Source of the DNA: Craspedostauros australis
Lineage: Eukaryota > Bacillariophyta > Bacillariophyceae > Mastogloiales > Achnanthaceae
Assembly: GCA_026770025.1 (NCBI GenBank)
Contig: JAMXDE010000074.1
Location: forward strand, 1-64,000
Length of the DNA stretch: 64,000 nucleotides
Direction of reading: 5' to 3'
The number at the start of each line of letters is the position of its first letter. Position 1 is the first letter of the stretch. The notes below the pieces were generated by a model that saw only the letters and a program-made list of their open reading frames with translations, did no database searches and was not told the origin of the DNA. The position numbers and the translations under genes are program-made. Of this stretch, positions 52,125 through 63,049 are shown piece after piece.

Positions 52125-53345
52125 TCACCTGATGGGAACGAACCGAATGTATTGGGTGTCCCGCCGCAAGCATCCGTTGCTCTGCGTTGCGTACTCGATC
52201 GCGCATCGAAATTTCTTCACCATCAAATCATTGACCTCGTTGTGCGTCGCAGCCTTGATGTTTGCCAATTCCTTGGGCGGAATGATGAAGTTGTTGAAGA
52301 ACAAGACAGTCAACACCGCAGCGTGAATCACCGCCACAAACAAGGTAAGGGCGTGATGGAAACGGAACAAGGCGAAGATGGCGAAGGAGCCATACCCAAT
52401 GTACGGGAATATCTTCACACATCGATACCAATTTGCTCTCTTCTGGTAAAAATAGACCATGTTCACCTTCACGTACATCGCTCGGACGATGCCCCAGATG
52501 ATCTCGAGCTGTTCCTGCGAAAGTTGTATCAACCCAGCGGTGGCGCTGTTGTGGATTGCATTCCAAGGCACGTGATGTATGCTCAGCATGTGCGAAGGGC
52601 GATATCCACCCACATGGATCGATGGTGACGCATCCTCGAACAGCATGCTTGGCTGCTGCTGCGGCATACTGTCCGCCGTGTCCTGGCTGACGGTCGCTTC
52701 CATCGTGGCACCCGCAATCAGTTCCAGCGATGCGGATGGTGCTATCCTGCGGATGTGGTAGAACTTCCGGTACTCTGCACGTTTGGGTCGCATTGCCATG
52801 CACGCGATGGAATAGCCCGCTCGATTGAATGGGACGATCAGTGTCTCACGCGTCATATGCAGGATGTCGCTGCATGCAGCCTTCGCGGCCACGTGGGAGC
52901 TGTACATGTAGCCGATGATGATGACAACGGCAACAGTCGGCAGCGTGAGGTCGTATGCCATGATTGCCAGCGTTGGCATGAAGGGTGCGGCCCAGCCCAT
53001 GGCGTAGAGCAGCAGTGCCAATAACAACAACACGTTTTGCGTTGCATCCAAGCACGGACGCGGTCTATGCAGCGCAACCGTGGTGTGGTACGCCAGCTTG
53101 CTGCGCAATCGCACATCGATGTCATTGGGCAAATGATCGCCTGTCAGATCGTGAGATCCGCCATAGCTCTCCTGAAAGATAATGTTCCAGCTATCTGCTT
53201 CGTTGCTGTCTTCCATGGGAGCGGACAGTCCATTGGGATCATCCTCGGTAATAGCGCGAGCGGGGGTTTCTGCATTGGCGGGTGATGCATGCGAGTGTTG
53301 CTGGTACGCCGCATCGTCTGCATTCGTGCTGGCGGATGCCCCCAT
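52125..53345 (-). CDS. Four-helix membrane protein with N-myristoylation-like start, unknown function
   Basis: 406 residues. The start MGASAS fits the N-myristoylation rule (Gly2, small residue at 6). Residues 10-100 are polar. Hydrophobic segments lie at about 103-130 (LLLLALLLYAMGWAAPF), 134-150, 312-329 and 331-355 (LTLFVAVIHAAVLTVLFF), giving two helical hairpins around a ~160-residue central domain, presumably on the same side as the N-terminus. The frame ends in VPIR and stop, but that stop overlaps a consensus donor (CAG|GTGAGT). A spliced ending of a few more residues is therefore possible, for example to an acceptor TTCCAG near 52055. It sits between the two cyclase copies in the same orientation and has no visible second copy. 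Family not recognised. Confidence 0.75.
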   Translation of the reverse strand: MGASASTNADDAAYQQHSHASPANAETPARAITEDDPNGLSAPMEDSNEADSWNIIFQESYGGSHDLTGDHLPNDIDVRLRSKLAYHTTVALHRPRPCLDATQNVLLLLALLLYAMGWAAPFMPTLAIMAYDLTLPTVAVVIIIGYMYSSHVAAKAACSDILHMTRETLIVPFNRAGYSIACMAMRPKRAEYRKFYHIRRIAPSASLELIAGATMEATVSQDTADSMPQQQPSMLFEDASPSIHVGGYRPSHMLSIHHVPWNAIHNSATAGLIQLSQEQLEIIWGIVRAMYVKVNMVYFYQKRANWYRCVKIFPYIGYGSFAIFALFRFHHALTLFVAVIHAAVLTVLFFNNFIIPPKELANIKAATHNEVNDLMVKKFRCAIEYATQSNGCLRRDTQYIRFVPIR

Positions 53346-54271
53346 GTCGCTCTACTCTCTCCTTCCGCAGCGCCTGCTGCTGCTGCTGCTGCAGGTGGTA
53401 TTGTCGGTCTCTTTCGAAAGTGTGTCATGCTGCATGAGGCTGACATGCGCCGCCTTGCATGCTTCTGCTTCATTCTCCATTGCCATTGCGTTTGTTGGGT
53501 ATGTTGGTGTTGTTGAAGGGGGCAGCAAGAGAGAAGGAGGCGAAAGCGCCTTTCCATCCACGTTCGCGCTAAACCTGTGTCAAGGGCAGTGTGCCATGGC
53601 TCGTGCCCATCCCCTTCCAACGCACGTGGCCACCTTTGGCCTCAACGAAGATTGTCGCAGTTGTATGCGCAACCGTTTCTCCCCATCATTCGCCATCGTG
53701 CCCTTCTCGGCGGCAGTTATGACGCGAATTCAATGTTTGCGCGATGTTGAGACCAACAGAAAAGCAACAAAACTGGAGCGAAATCTATAGATTCGCGGAA
53801 GATAATTTCGATTTTGAAGCACTATTCTCTATATCAATGATGTTTCTGTCAATGTGCACATCCAATTCCGAAAAGGAAGAATCTCTGCCTGTTTTTGGTA
53901 AAACCAGCCTTTGAGCCTGTTCATGACTGGCATTCACGGATTGATGGATGATACCATGCTGATGCCAAGAGACCAGACCGTGTCACCTGGTCGGACGCAT
54001 AGAGAGCTCCGATACATTTGTTTCACAACTTGCAGTGTCGCACGTGCTATCAGTAGAGCTTGGATCACCATGTGATGCCCCGTTCCGTGATAATGGAGAT
54101 CACAGATGGAGCAACTGCAATCGTCCGGGAATCCTAACTTCATCTGCTCCTGTGCAAACCTCATTGTGTACGAGAATCAAGTGACGTTTCACAAGTACCA
54201 TACGAATGCAAATGCGCCCATCACATCTCACTTCCCCGTCCCGAATCTCAGGCTCTTCCCCCTTCATCTCC
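53346..54271. other. Intergenic region upstream of the membrane protein gene
   Basis: Contains a CTG/CAG-rich stretch (53376-53396) probably in the leader of the minus-strand gene. No frame with coding character was seen in 53400-54271 beyond antisense shadows of the cyclase gene at its end. Confidence 0.5.
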
Positions 54272-57200
54272 TCATGGCGACGGACCATCATCCCCCTTCG
54301 CGCCCTCGCTCTGCGTCTTGGCCATCTTCGCTGCCATCTCCGCAATGACCTCCTTGCCCCTGCGCTCCCATTCGTTGCGGTTGGCCAACGCGTAGTTCAG
54401 ATATTCGTCGCTCGATTTACCAAACACACCACATTCCTTCAATTTCTTTGCCAATGGAATGATGTAATAATCGAAGAACCCGATCTCCCCCTTGTACCAG
54501 TTGTCCAGCGGATTCTGCTCTGCGCGACCGGCCAGGTACGATGCGTAGCACTCCTGGAAGAACCGTTCGTTCCACTTGCGATACACGTGCCAGTGCTGCA
54601 TGGTGTGGGCGACGTCGGAAGCCTGGATCAAGTGCTCGATCACGATGGTCGCCTTGCGGTTCACGCTGTCTCCGAATCGGCTTTCCTCTTCAGCGAGAGA
54701 CGTGGCACCCTTGAAGGCCTTGTCCCAACGGGCGTTGCGCAACGCCTTCAGATCCTTGTCGGCGATATCAGTCGCCATCACGGCGTTCACAACCAGCTGG
54801 CGGAAGCGCGTGAGCTCGGCCCCCGTCTCGCAGATGATGGATCGCAATTCATCGTACTCATCCAGCATCAGCAGATCCCACGCCAACACCAACGAGTTCT
54901 GCTCTGCCACACTCCTGTTGTTGTAGACAGAGGCGATGCGGGTGCCCTCCTTGATGAGCTGCGCATTTGGAACTCCGCAATGATCGACATCATGGATCAG
55001 CGCTGCGAATGCGCATGCGAACTGCGTCAACGGATCTGACGTGATGCCGTAGGTGTGATCATGCAGCGTCGCCACCACTTGGCTCGTTTCGGAACCCTGC
55101 GTCTTGTCGAGCAGATCCGATGGACCCACGATCCGCGAAAGGAGCTTGATGACGGACATGGTCACGTGAGAGGCGTGGTCGAAGTTGTGGAATGCGTTGC
55201 CTTGGTACATGCTGGCGATCATGCTGACGTAGCTGCGCAACTGCTCGACGACGACTGGCGAAATCTTCACCGTTTCAGGATCCTGCTGTCGCAAGGCCAC
55301 CTTTTTGTCGAATGCTGGCAACCTGATGATCTCCTGCACCTCGTCCAATGGCATGAACTGATCGTTGGACATTGCTCGGATGATGCCGCTCGAACTAGTT
55401 CGACGACTCCCCGACTGCTTCCGATGAGGGACGGTTTGAGCAGCCTCACGTCGCGCGACTATCTGTTTGATGAGCTGCAGAAGCATTTCGACGTTCCAGC
55501 CGACCAACCGCAGTGACCGTGCATCCAGACCACTCTCAGTGCTCATGGACTGACGGGAATCTGATGCATCGTGGCCGCTCTGGTTGGTCGAGTACATTCC
55601 TTTGTCGGAGGCACGGTGTCGGGAAGTGATCGGTGGTTGCGCGGGTGCGGACGGGGTGTTGGTGGATGAGGAATCCGTCTTGTCCTCCATGGCCATACCA
55701 GAATCGATCCAGTACCTGATTGTGCATGAGAGCGAGATGAACGTTGAAACAAGGTTTGGTATCATGCGAATGAGAAGTGGAGTGAAGAAAAGGACGGCTT
55801 GTGGGGGTAAGCAAGGCATCTGGATGTATTGAAATGAATGGCCTCGATCTCAGAGGCAACGAGGCTGTTCAACATTGGGAGTTCAACATTGGGAATACAA
55901 ATGTAACTGTACACAGTAGCAACAGTGTTGTGGATGAACGAACGAACGAACGAACTCACGTTTGCATCTCTCCCTTTCCTTTGGCTTCCACCAGACCTTC
56001 ACGCTTGATCAGCCAGTGTCCCTTGCCGCAGGTCCTCACAACCTCAGCAGCTTCGGATGACAAATGGATGCGGCCAACCGCACCGGTATGTTCGATGCGG
56101 GATGCGGTGTTCATGGTGTCGCCGAACAGCTGGAAGCGAGCACGTTCTCCACGCAGGACGCCGGCGGTGACCGGCCCGGAATGGATACCGATGCGCAGCG
56201 ACAGGTCCCCTGTGTCCGGGCCCAATGTGATCTCGAGCTGCTTCGTGATGTAATCCATTCGTTGCAGGATGTCGCGTGCGAATCGCACCATCACGATGGC
56301 ATGATCCTTCCTGTACTCTGGAATGCCAGACGCGGCGACGTAACAGTCACCAACAGTTTCGACCTTGAAGACTCGTCGCACGTTGGCCAGTTCATCGAAG
56401 GACGAGAACACGGTTTCCAACAGAGTGAACACTTGTGACGGCTCTACATGTTGCAGATGTTGTCCGAGTAGTTGGAGCGAATTGGGTTGCAATGGTTGGA
56501 TGGGAACGTAAAATAGATGATGATGAGCGAGGGATTTTCATAGACTGACAGACTGACGGCACAGCACTGCACTGTTTGAAATAGATCCTGATCCATGAAG
56601 ACCCCACTTTCCTTCCTTCCTTCCAGCCATCCACCCACACTGCACATCACTCGACGTTTGGCTCGATCCCACTCACCTCGCACGGAACTCCACGCCGTGA
56701 AGCCCGCAATATCAGCAAACAGAATGGTCGTCTCCAAGAACAGATCTGCCAATGGTTTGTCGTTGCGACCCAGCACCGATGTCGATGACGATGCATTGTC
56801 AACGTTGCCATTCATGACGGACTTCAAGTTGGAGCGACGTCGGCGGCCGAGGTGACTGCCACCGACCAAATCGTCATCGTTCTTCTTGGCATCGCCATTC
56901 TGCTGCGCATTCAGTGCGATCAACCGATCGCGGATGTTCTCTGGGAACAAGGACGAGACGATTGCGTTGGAACGAGCTGCGTTGGCGATGAGCTTTTCGT
57001 TGCGGCGTTGCACAAACATATCATAAACGAAGAAGACGACGGCGACGAGGACGAATGTGCACGCGATGACAGCCGCGAAGATCTCCGGGATGATCTCATC
57101 CGAATTCTTGAAAAGCTTGGTGGATGGGTAGATGTGCAGAGAGTAGCGGCAGTGTCCCGGTGTGGTTTCAAAATCCGGGTGCGTTGCGAGGGACAAGTCG

Positions 57201-59230
57201 TAGACTTCCTCCGAATCGTCGAAGCTACGCTCGTGGATGTCTCCTGCACAGGCATAATCGAAGCGAAATGGAATCAATGGCATTGCAATGAAGTTGATAT
57301 GACGTGAAATGGAGTATAATGCAAGAAGATGAATGTGAGAACACGGCAAGGATATAACGCAGAGGACCCTGTTACTCGACACACACATGACGATTCCTAA
57401 ACAACCCCACACGTACCTTCCCCAAGATAATTGACGTTGCCACCATCGATCTCGTATGTCACAGCATCGCCGCAGGAATTCTGGATGACACACACGATAC
57501 CCTTGGCATCATCCGGCAGAATATCCCGAAAGGCCTCGTCCCAATCAATGGCAACGCCGATGACGCCCACCACATTCGTCTTCTCGAGCGTGTCATGGAT
57601 CGGAACCCAGACGACGGAATGAGGGTGATCCGCTTCGTGGCTGTGGCTGTCAACGTCATCCTCGCTGTTGCTCGTGGCATCATGTCCATGCTCATGTTCA
57701 GGCTCATGCTCATGTTCAGGCTCATGCTCATGTTCGCTATCGTGTTCAAGTTCATGTTCATCATGCGATTCCGCCTCGCGGTTGAACTCCAACTCGGATG
57801 GACGGATAGAGGTGTGCTGGGTGCTGGGCGGAAAGATGTCGCCACTCGAGACGAAAGTACCGTAGACGGCCTGCGTTTTCATTTGCAACAACGCCTCGAG
57901 AATAGGAGCGCCTGTTGTGATGGCGTTGGAATTGATGAAGGATGCATCCAAAGGTGGCGGTGAGAATTCGAGCGCCGGTAGGTACAAGTCTCGGTCGGTG
58001 ACGTCCGGAACTGGTTGCTGCGGATTGTCACCGATCGCGGTATCATCTGCGGCAGTATTGGACGTGCTTGCATCGACCATTGTCCATGCCGAAGCAGCGA
58101 TGAAATCGTGATAGTTGTAACTGCCCGTGGCTGTCTCGGAAGTCGTCTCATTCTTCAACGCGTCGATGGTTCCATGAAAGATCCTGTGCGATTCCTCCAG
58201 GTGATGGACGTAGTTCGCACCGACGAAGTCGAGCCACTGCTGCTGCTGACTGTTCTTAACGAGATGGAAGATGGAGCAGGCTTCGGATCCGGCTTGGTCG
58301 ATTGCATCGGCCGCGAAGGATTCGAATTGGGGCATGATGAAGTTGGGCCATGTTGCGTTGGTTGCAAGGGCAGTGGTGGTGAGAGAATGGGAGAGACCGC
58401 TGAAGGCCTTCAGCAAGGTCTCTTGCCGCGTCATGGCCGAGTCGCCGACCGTGAATGCGAATTGTTCGAACTATAGTCGTTGGGAGAGTGGTGGCATAGG
58501 TAATGGATGGAATAGTGAGGAGTGTATACAGTCGATTGTGTGAGTGGACTATGGCATGGTATCTTTCGTTTCACGTATTATATGTGAGCGTGCACAGATA
58601 CGAAAGCCGATAGGGTGGGACAGTCTGCAAAGACCAACGAGATTGCCATTGCCAAATAATGCATCATCAAAGCACGTGGCAACACCATCGCAGGCTGATC
58701 ACGCCTGTTGTCGTCTTTGTCAATACCGTACTCACTGTCGTTTCGAAAGACCGCCGCTGTGCGCTCTGCAAGAAGGCGTAGGTCGTCAGGGTGACAGCCA
58801 CAGCCGTCAGCAACAGCACACCCGTCACGGCGAATCGCCACACGATGACATTGATCGTATCCTTGCGTGCAACATCTCGGATCTCCTGCACTTCGTCACG
58901 TTTGCCATGATTCCCGGGCAGTGGGTCGTCGTCACTGCTGCTGTAATCGGAGCCTTCCGTGCTGTGGATGTCATATGATGCGGAGTTGTTGTAATCATCG
59001 TGGCCGTTATGGTCAGAGACTCCCGTGCTGCGGATACCATCCGGTGCGGGTTGTTCGTCACCGTGAGGTGTGTGGCCTTGGATGCGTCGTTTCGATTTGC
59101 TTTGTACGGATTGTTGTGGTGTTTGCTGCTGCCGTTGTTGTTGATATGGTTGCGATTCAGCAAGCAGAGCTCTCCTGGGTGCAGAACGGTCGGCCATTGC
59201 ACGCACGTTGCTGTTGCTGTTTGGGATCAT
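54272..59230 (-). CDS. Receptor-type nucleotide (probably guanylate) cyclase fused to a PDE, copy 2, five exons
   Basis: Complement join 54272..55715, 55960..56443, 56677..57243, 57417..58470, 58736..59230: 1347 residues. The same five-exon structure and phases as copy 1; three exons (1444, 484, 567 nt) have identical lengths. All catalytic residues noted for copy 1 are present (FADIAG, VETVGDCYV, FQLFGDTMNTASR, FHNFDHASHV, HDVDHCGVPN). Catalytic exons differ at about a dozen residues. The ectodomain exon differs at a few dozen, including a rearranged His/Glu/Pro repeat. The cytosolic N-terminus is largely rewritten (polyAsn lost, extra HSTEGSD repeat). Both copies look functional, so divergence in sensing with conserved output is likely. 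The start was placed at 59230 by homology; an upstream in-frame ATG at 59530 is rejected. Confidence 0.9.
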
Positions 59231-59580
59231 CTTTCTCCCCAGAGAAGGCGTTGTTAGGGGTGGTTGCGAGAGGGCGGTGGCGCAAGGAAGAGCTTCTGTA
59301 GGTGTCCTTGTGCTCGTCCCTGAATGTACCCTTATGTGTGTGGTGATGCACGATCGCCAACCCAAGCTCGGAGATGATGCAGGTATTCTACAAGTTTTGT
59401 TTGGACTGCCCACTTTTGTGGCGGAAGTTCGATTCGGGACGACTGTGGGAGTGATGGATGGATTGGATAGTAGGAAAGTGCTCTCCCTTGTGCAGTTGAA
59501 AGGATCAATGGATTGGATGGATAGCTGCAATACCCAAAGAGCTCCTCCTTGTGAAGATGTTTATGATCAATGGCAGTGAC
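54272..59580 (-). repeat. Tandem duplication, unit 2
   Basis: Partner of 43858-49260, about 10.4 kb away in the same orientation. Identity is highest over the PDE and cyclase exons and falls towards the 5' end and upstream region. Confidence 0.85.
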
Positions 59581-61049
59581 AAGAATGGCGCCACGGTTCG
59601 AATGGAACTACACCCTTTGGGTCAACAGCAGCGAAGTTGTCTAGGTCTTGAAAATGGATCACCCCCAGAGCTGAATGAACAAAGAGGCCGATCAGTTTGG
59701 ACGTGATCGAAGAGGCAGGTCACCGCCACAAAGGTCTTGTCGCGAAGCCAACGAAGATGATGGGACCAGATGCCGCCGCTTCAGTACAATTCTCTGCGAA
59801 GGTGAAAATAGACTCTGCTTACGGGAACGCGAGCAAAGTGACACTGGTTTCTCATGTTCGGAGCACCGCGTGAATGGAGCGAATGTGGCGCTACCACCAG
59901 CCACTGAAATGCTCTGGATGGAGTGAAAGCTGTTGCTCGTCGAGCACGCCATGAGAGTGCCAGCAGTCGTGCCATCTGTTTGTCGGAGCGCACTTATCTC
60001 CGGGCGCTGTATCGCCCACGATCGGCACGCATGTGCCAGGGACAGATTCTTGATGGATTCCTCAGATTCGTGGTTGAGGACTTTTGAAGCGGCGGTTCGT
60101 GCCCAAGTCAAGACTCGGCAACCGCTGTGTAGTGTCATCGTGTTTCGCACCGCTGTTTGGTCTGCCAGCGCAGGTACCTACCAACAGCGCATGTTGTGCA
60201 ACGCAATGTTATGCTGTTGCCTTTGCGCATCGCGCCAGAAACTAACATCAAGTTCGGTGACGCCGAGTGCATGTATCTCCCCTGAGGAACTTTTGTAAGA
60301 CAGGTACTTCGCAGAAAGAGGCATTGGTGATCGTTGCGTGTCGTGAAGATTGCTGAAGATGGTGTCTGTGGTTGATGCCAGCTACCTGGTTTGGTCCGTT
60401 TTCCCCAAAGGATCACAACAAGGGGCTTGAAAATCGAAACCACTCTCCTTCACAAAGAGCCACGAGGATGGCGCGAATGCGGCATATCGGTCCAAAATGA
60501 TGCGCGCTTCCTTCACGTTCTTCCCTTATCGTATCGGAAACTTAGTCCACCATGAGGAACCGGATTGGTGGATTGTGATCGGCACCTCAGGCTCGCTCAC
60601 TTCTCTCTCTCTCTCCGAAGAGGCCACTGCTGATGCTGGGCGAGTATTGGTGTGTTCCCCTTTCGGGTGGTTTGGGTTGCGGAATGTTCCAGATGCCTGC
60701 TCGACGCCAACAAGATGCCTGGTGGAGAGGGCGGTTGCGAGAGCAAGTGGACGAAGTCCTGCGTGGTATTTGGAGCTTGTATGGCGCGAGCACGGCCATG
60801 GATACGAGGTCCAGATCGCAGTTGATGCACTCACGATAACACTAGTTGTGGAGTGTTTTTTGAGTTTTACTCGTGATGAGTCGTGATAAAGTAGACTAAA
60901 TTAGAGCACACCCAAAACCATCCAAACAACTGCTTATGATGTTATATCTCAACAACGCACCATTTAAAATTAAAACTAGACAGTTCATTCGGACGATTGG
61001 CTATCGCTTATTCTGAATATCGAAGTTGAATTTGTATGAACTTTATTTT
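59231..61049. other. Intergenic region upstream of cyclase copy 2
   Basis: 59231-59580 is the duplicated upstream region. From 59580 to 61049 only short frames occur, none with a recognisable motif or good start, and a TC run lies at 60600-60616. No gene is supported. Confidence 0.5.
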
Positions 61050-62200
61050 TTATGTCGTTTTGGCTTGCTGTCAGTCAGGTGGTGGGTGGCAAAAATTCTC
61101 GATGGCACCATGCTGCCCTACCTTCAGCACCCATGATCATCATTATCATCCCTGGCATTTTCATAATCCGCGCACCACATTGGCTCCGCACACCCCCCAT
61201 CTATCCACTCCATGAAGGACAGAAAAATCTGGGCGCATTGGATATCCCAAAGGCTCCCTGCACTGAAACGCAGAATTTTCGAACACCCGATTCCGACGCG
61301 GATGCCATTCGTATTTGGATCCGTATCTCGTCGATACGATCCTTGCAGCTCCTCCACATGCTCCCCATGCGTTCCCACATTCTTTGGCGACACACTGATG
61401 TGTTCAGAATGGGTGGGGCGCTCATACCTCCAAAGGTACACCTCCATGTGATGATGTCATCATGCTGTTTTTCCGACACCCAAAAAAATCCCTTTTGTGT
61501 GCATCCCAGGCTGCAGCCTCTTCCAGACCTTTGTTTTTTCTGGCGCTTCATGAACCGATCCCTGAGCTAATTTTGAACACATCTTGAATGGGTGGCTTGG
61601 CGATCTGGGTGACTTGTGAGTGGCACCCATCACCAGTGAAGTCACGTGATGTGTCCGCCGCCACCCACCAAAAAACTCTTGCCCTCCACTTGTTTCTTGC
61701 GGAGGGCACCTTCCAGGCCACCCCCGACCCTCAAACTTCGTGGGAGCCTTCATACCATCCTCTTGGATGCGTCTTGCCCATCAATAGTCGTTGGAATGGC
61801 CTGTGCATTCCAGGCAGAGACCGTATCCAACAAGCGGATTTTCCTCCGAATCGTGTCATGTGCGCGTGGGCCTGCCACGGTCCCAAATCAACCACGATGG
61901 CATCCCCCTCTCGCTCATCCACCAAACTTTCCATGGCGGTTCCGCCTATGCCCTCAGATCTTGCACTGGACCGCTGGTTGTGGCAGTGCCGTCGATGCCA
62001 TTCGACAGCGCTTGTGGAGTTTTGTTGTGTTTCTCCATTGTCGTGTTGTTGTGTTGTGTTTGGTGTTCTCAAACAGTTTTTGCTGTTGGGGGCCATGGAG
62101 ATTAATCACAATTCTACCAAATGCGCCCATCAATGAGAACACTTTGCGAGTCCCGAATTGCACCTCCATTCCACAACGACACAGCGAAGGCACAAAATCC
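61050..62200 (-). pseudogene. Decayed minus-strand coding region, possibly a mobile-element remnant
   Basis: Four minus-strand frames follow each other from about 62193 to 61124, handing over where the previous one stops (for example FSLMGAFGRIVINLHGPQQQ; DAIVVDLGPWQAHAHMTRF; WGACGG near 61350). This looks like a single coding region broken by stops and shifts. No catalytic motif was identified, so a transposable-element origin is only a guess. Confidence 0.25.
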
Positions 62201-62420
62201 TCCTCACAAAATGGACAACGGAAACATTGCGCATCTGCGACGAGCTGCTGTTGATTCTCTGCTGCTTGTAGTCATAGCTTACACAGAATGTAGAATGACT
62301 GTGACCTTCCCACAAAGGAAAGAGTGGATGGTACAAGGCACCTTGTGACCATCCTCCTGTGTTGTCCATGCCGTTCTGTGGTGCGCTGCGCCGTGCTGCG
62401 CGTCAATGACTGGTGATGCG

Positions 62421-62460
62421 CTGTGCTGTGCTGTGCTGTGCTGTGCTGTGCTGTGCTGTG
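62421..62460 (+). repeat. CTGTG pentanucleotide tandem repeat (8 units)
   Basis: Eight exact head-to-tail copies of CTGTG, in an otherwise featureless intergenic stretch (62200-62750). Confidence 0.9.
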
Positions 62461-62753
62461 CTGTTCTCCTTGTGTGCCTGATGTGCGTCATGACCAGCCA
62501 ATCTCGTACAATCAGCTTGCAACCTTTATTGACACACAGCTAGTATTCACCATGAGTTCCCTTGTTGTTAGACCATGTGTGCTGAATCAATCCAATCGTT
62601 GTTCGAGTTTTGAGTCCTTTGTGTCAATCACGCTTCGATTCGAAAGATCCAAGAAAACTACTCGATAGAATTCGGAAAATGTGATGCGGGTTTCAGACCC
62701 AAGACAGAATTAGGAAGATGATCCAAGAGGATCAAAGAGACTCTATTATACCT

Positions 62754-62781
62754 CCAAACATGTGTCATAGCACATGTTTGG
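62754..62781. repeat. Perfect 11-bp inverted repeat
   Basis: CCAAACATGTG (62754-62764) and CACATGTTTGG (62771-62781) around the 6-base loop TCATAG. It lies about 270 bases upstream of the edge ORF. It could be a regulatory palindrome, an mRNA hairpin, or the end of a mobile element. Confidence 0.7.
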
Positions 62782-63049
62782 ACACAGATACACGAATTAG
62801 CAGGAGTAACCAGAAGTTTGGCATGGTTACAACACGATGGACAATGGTGAATAGCACCATTAGTGGAGCCAAGAAGTAGAAAACAGGAAGATGATGAGCT
62901 TTTATTGATGAGCTCATAATCTCAACAAACTTAACTTTGTAAACCATCACTTCAAACAAGCACACACAATAACACAGTTCTATCAACCTTCACCCACATT
63001 GGACGTAGTTGTATCATCCTGCAATCACTGTCCTCTGCACCTCACAAGC

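Noticed and set aside
59231-59530. Upstream Met of cyclase copy 2 adding 100 residues
   Set aside because: The extension is not shared with copy 1 in protein terms. The conserved start M-V/I-PNSNS is common to both.
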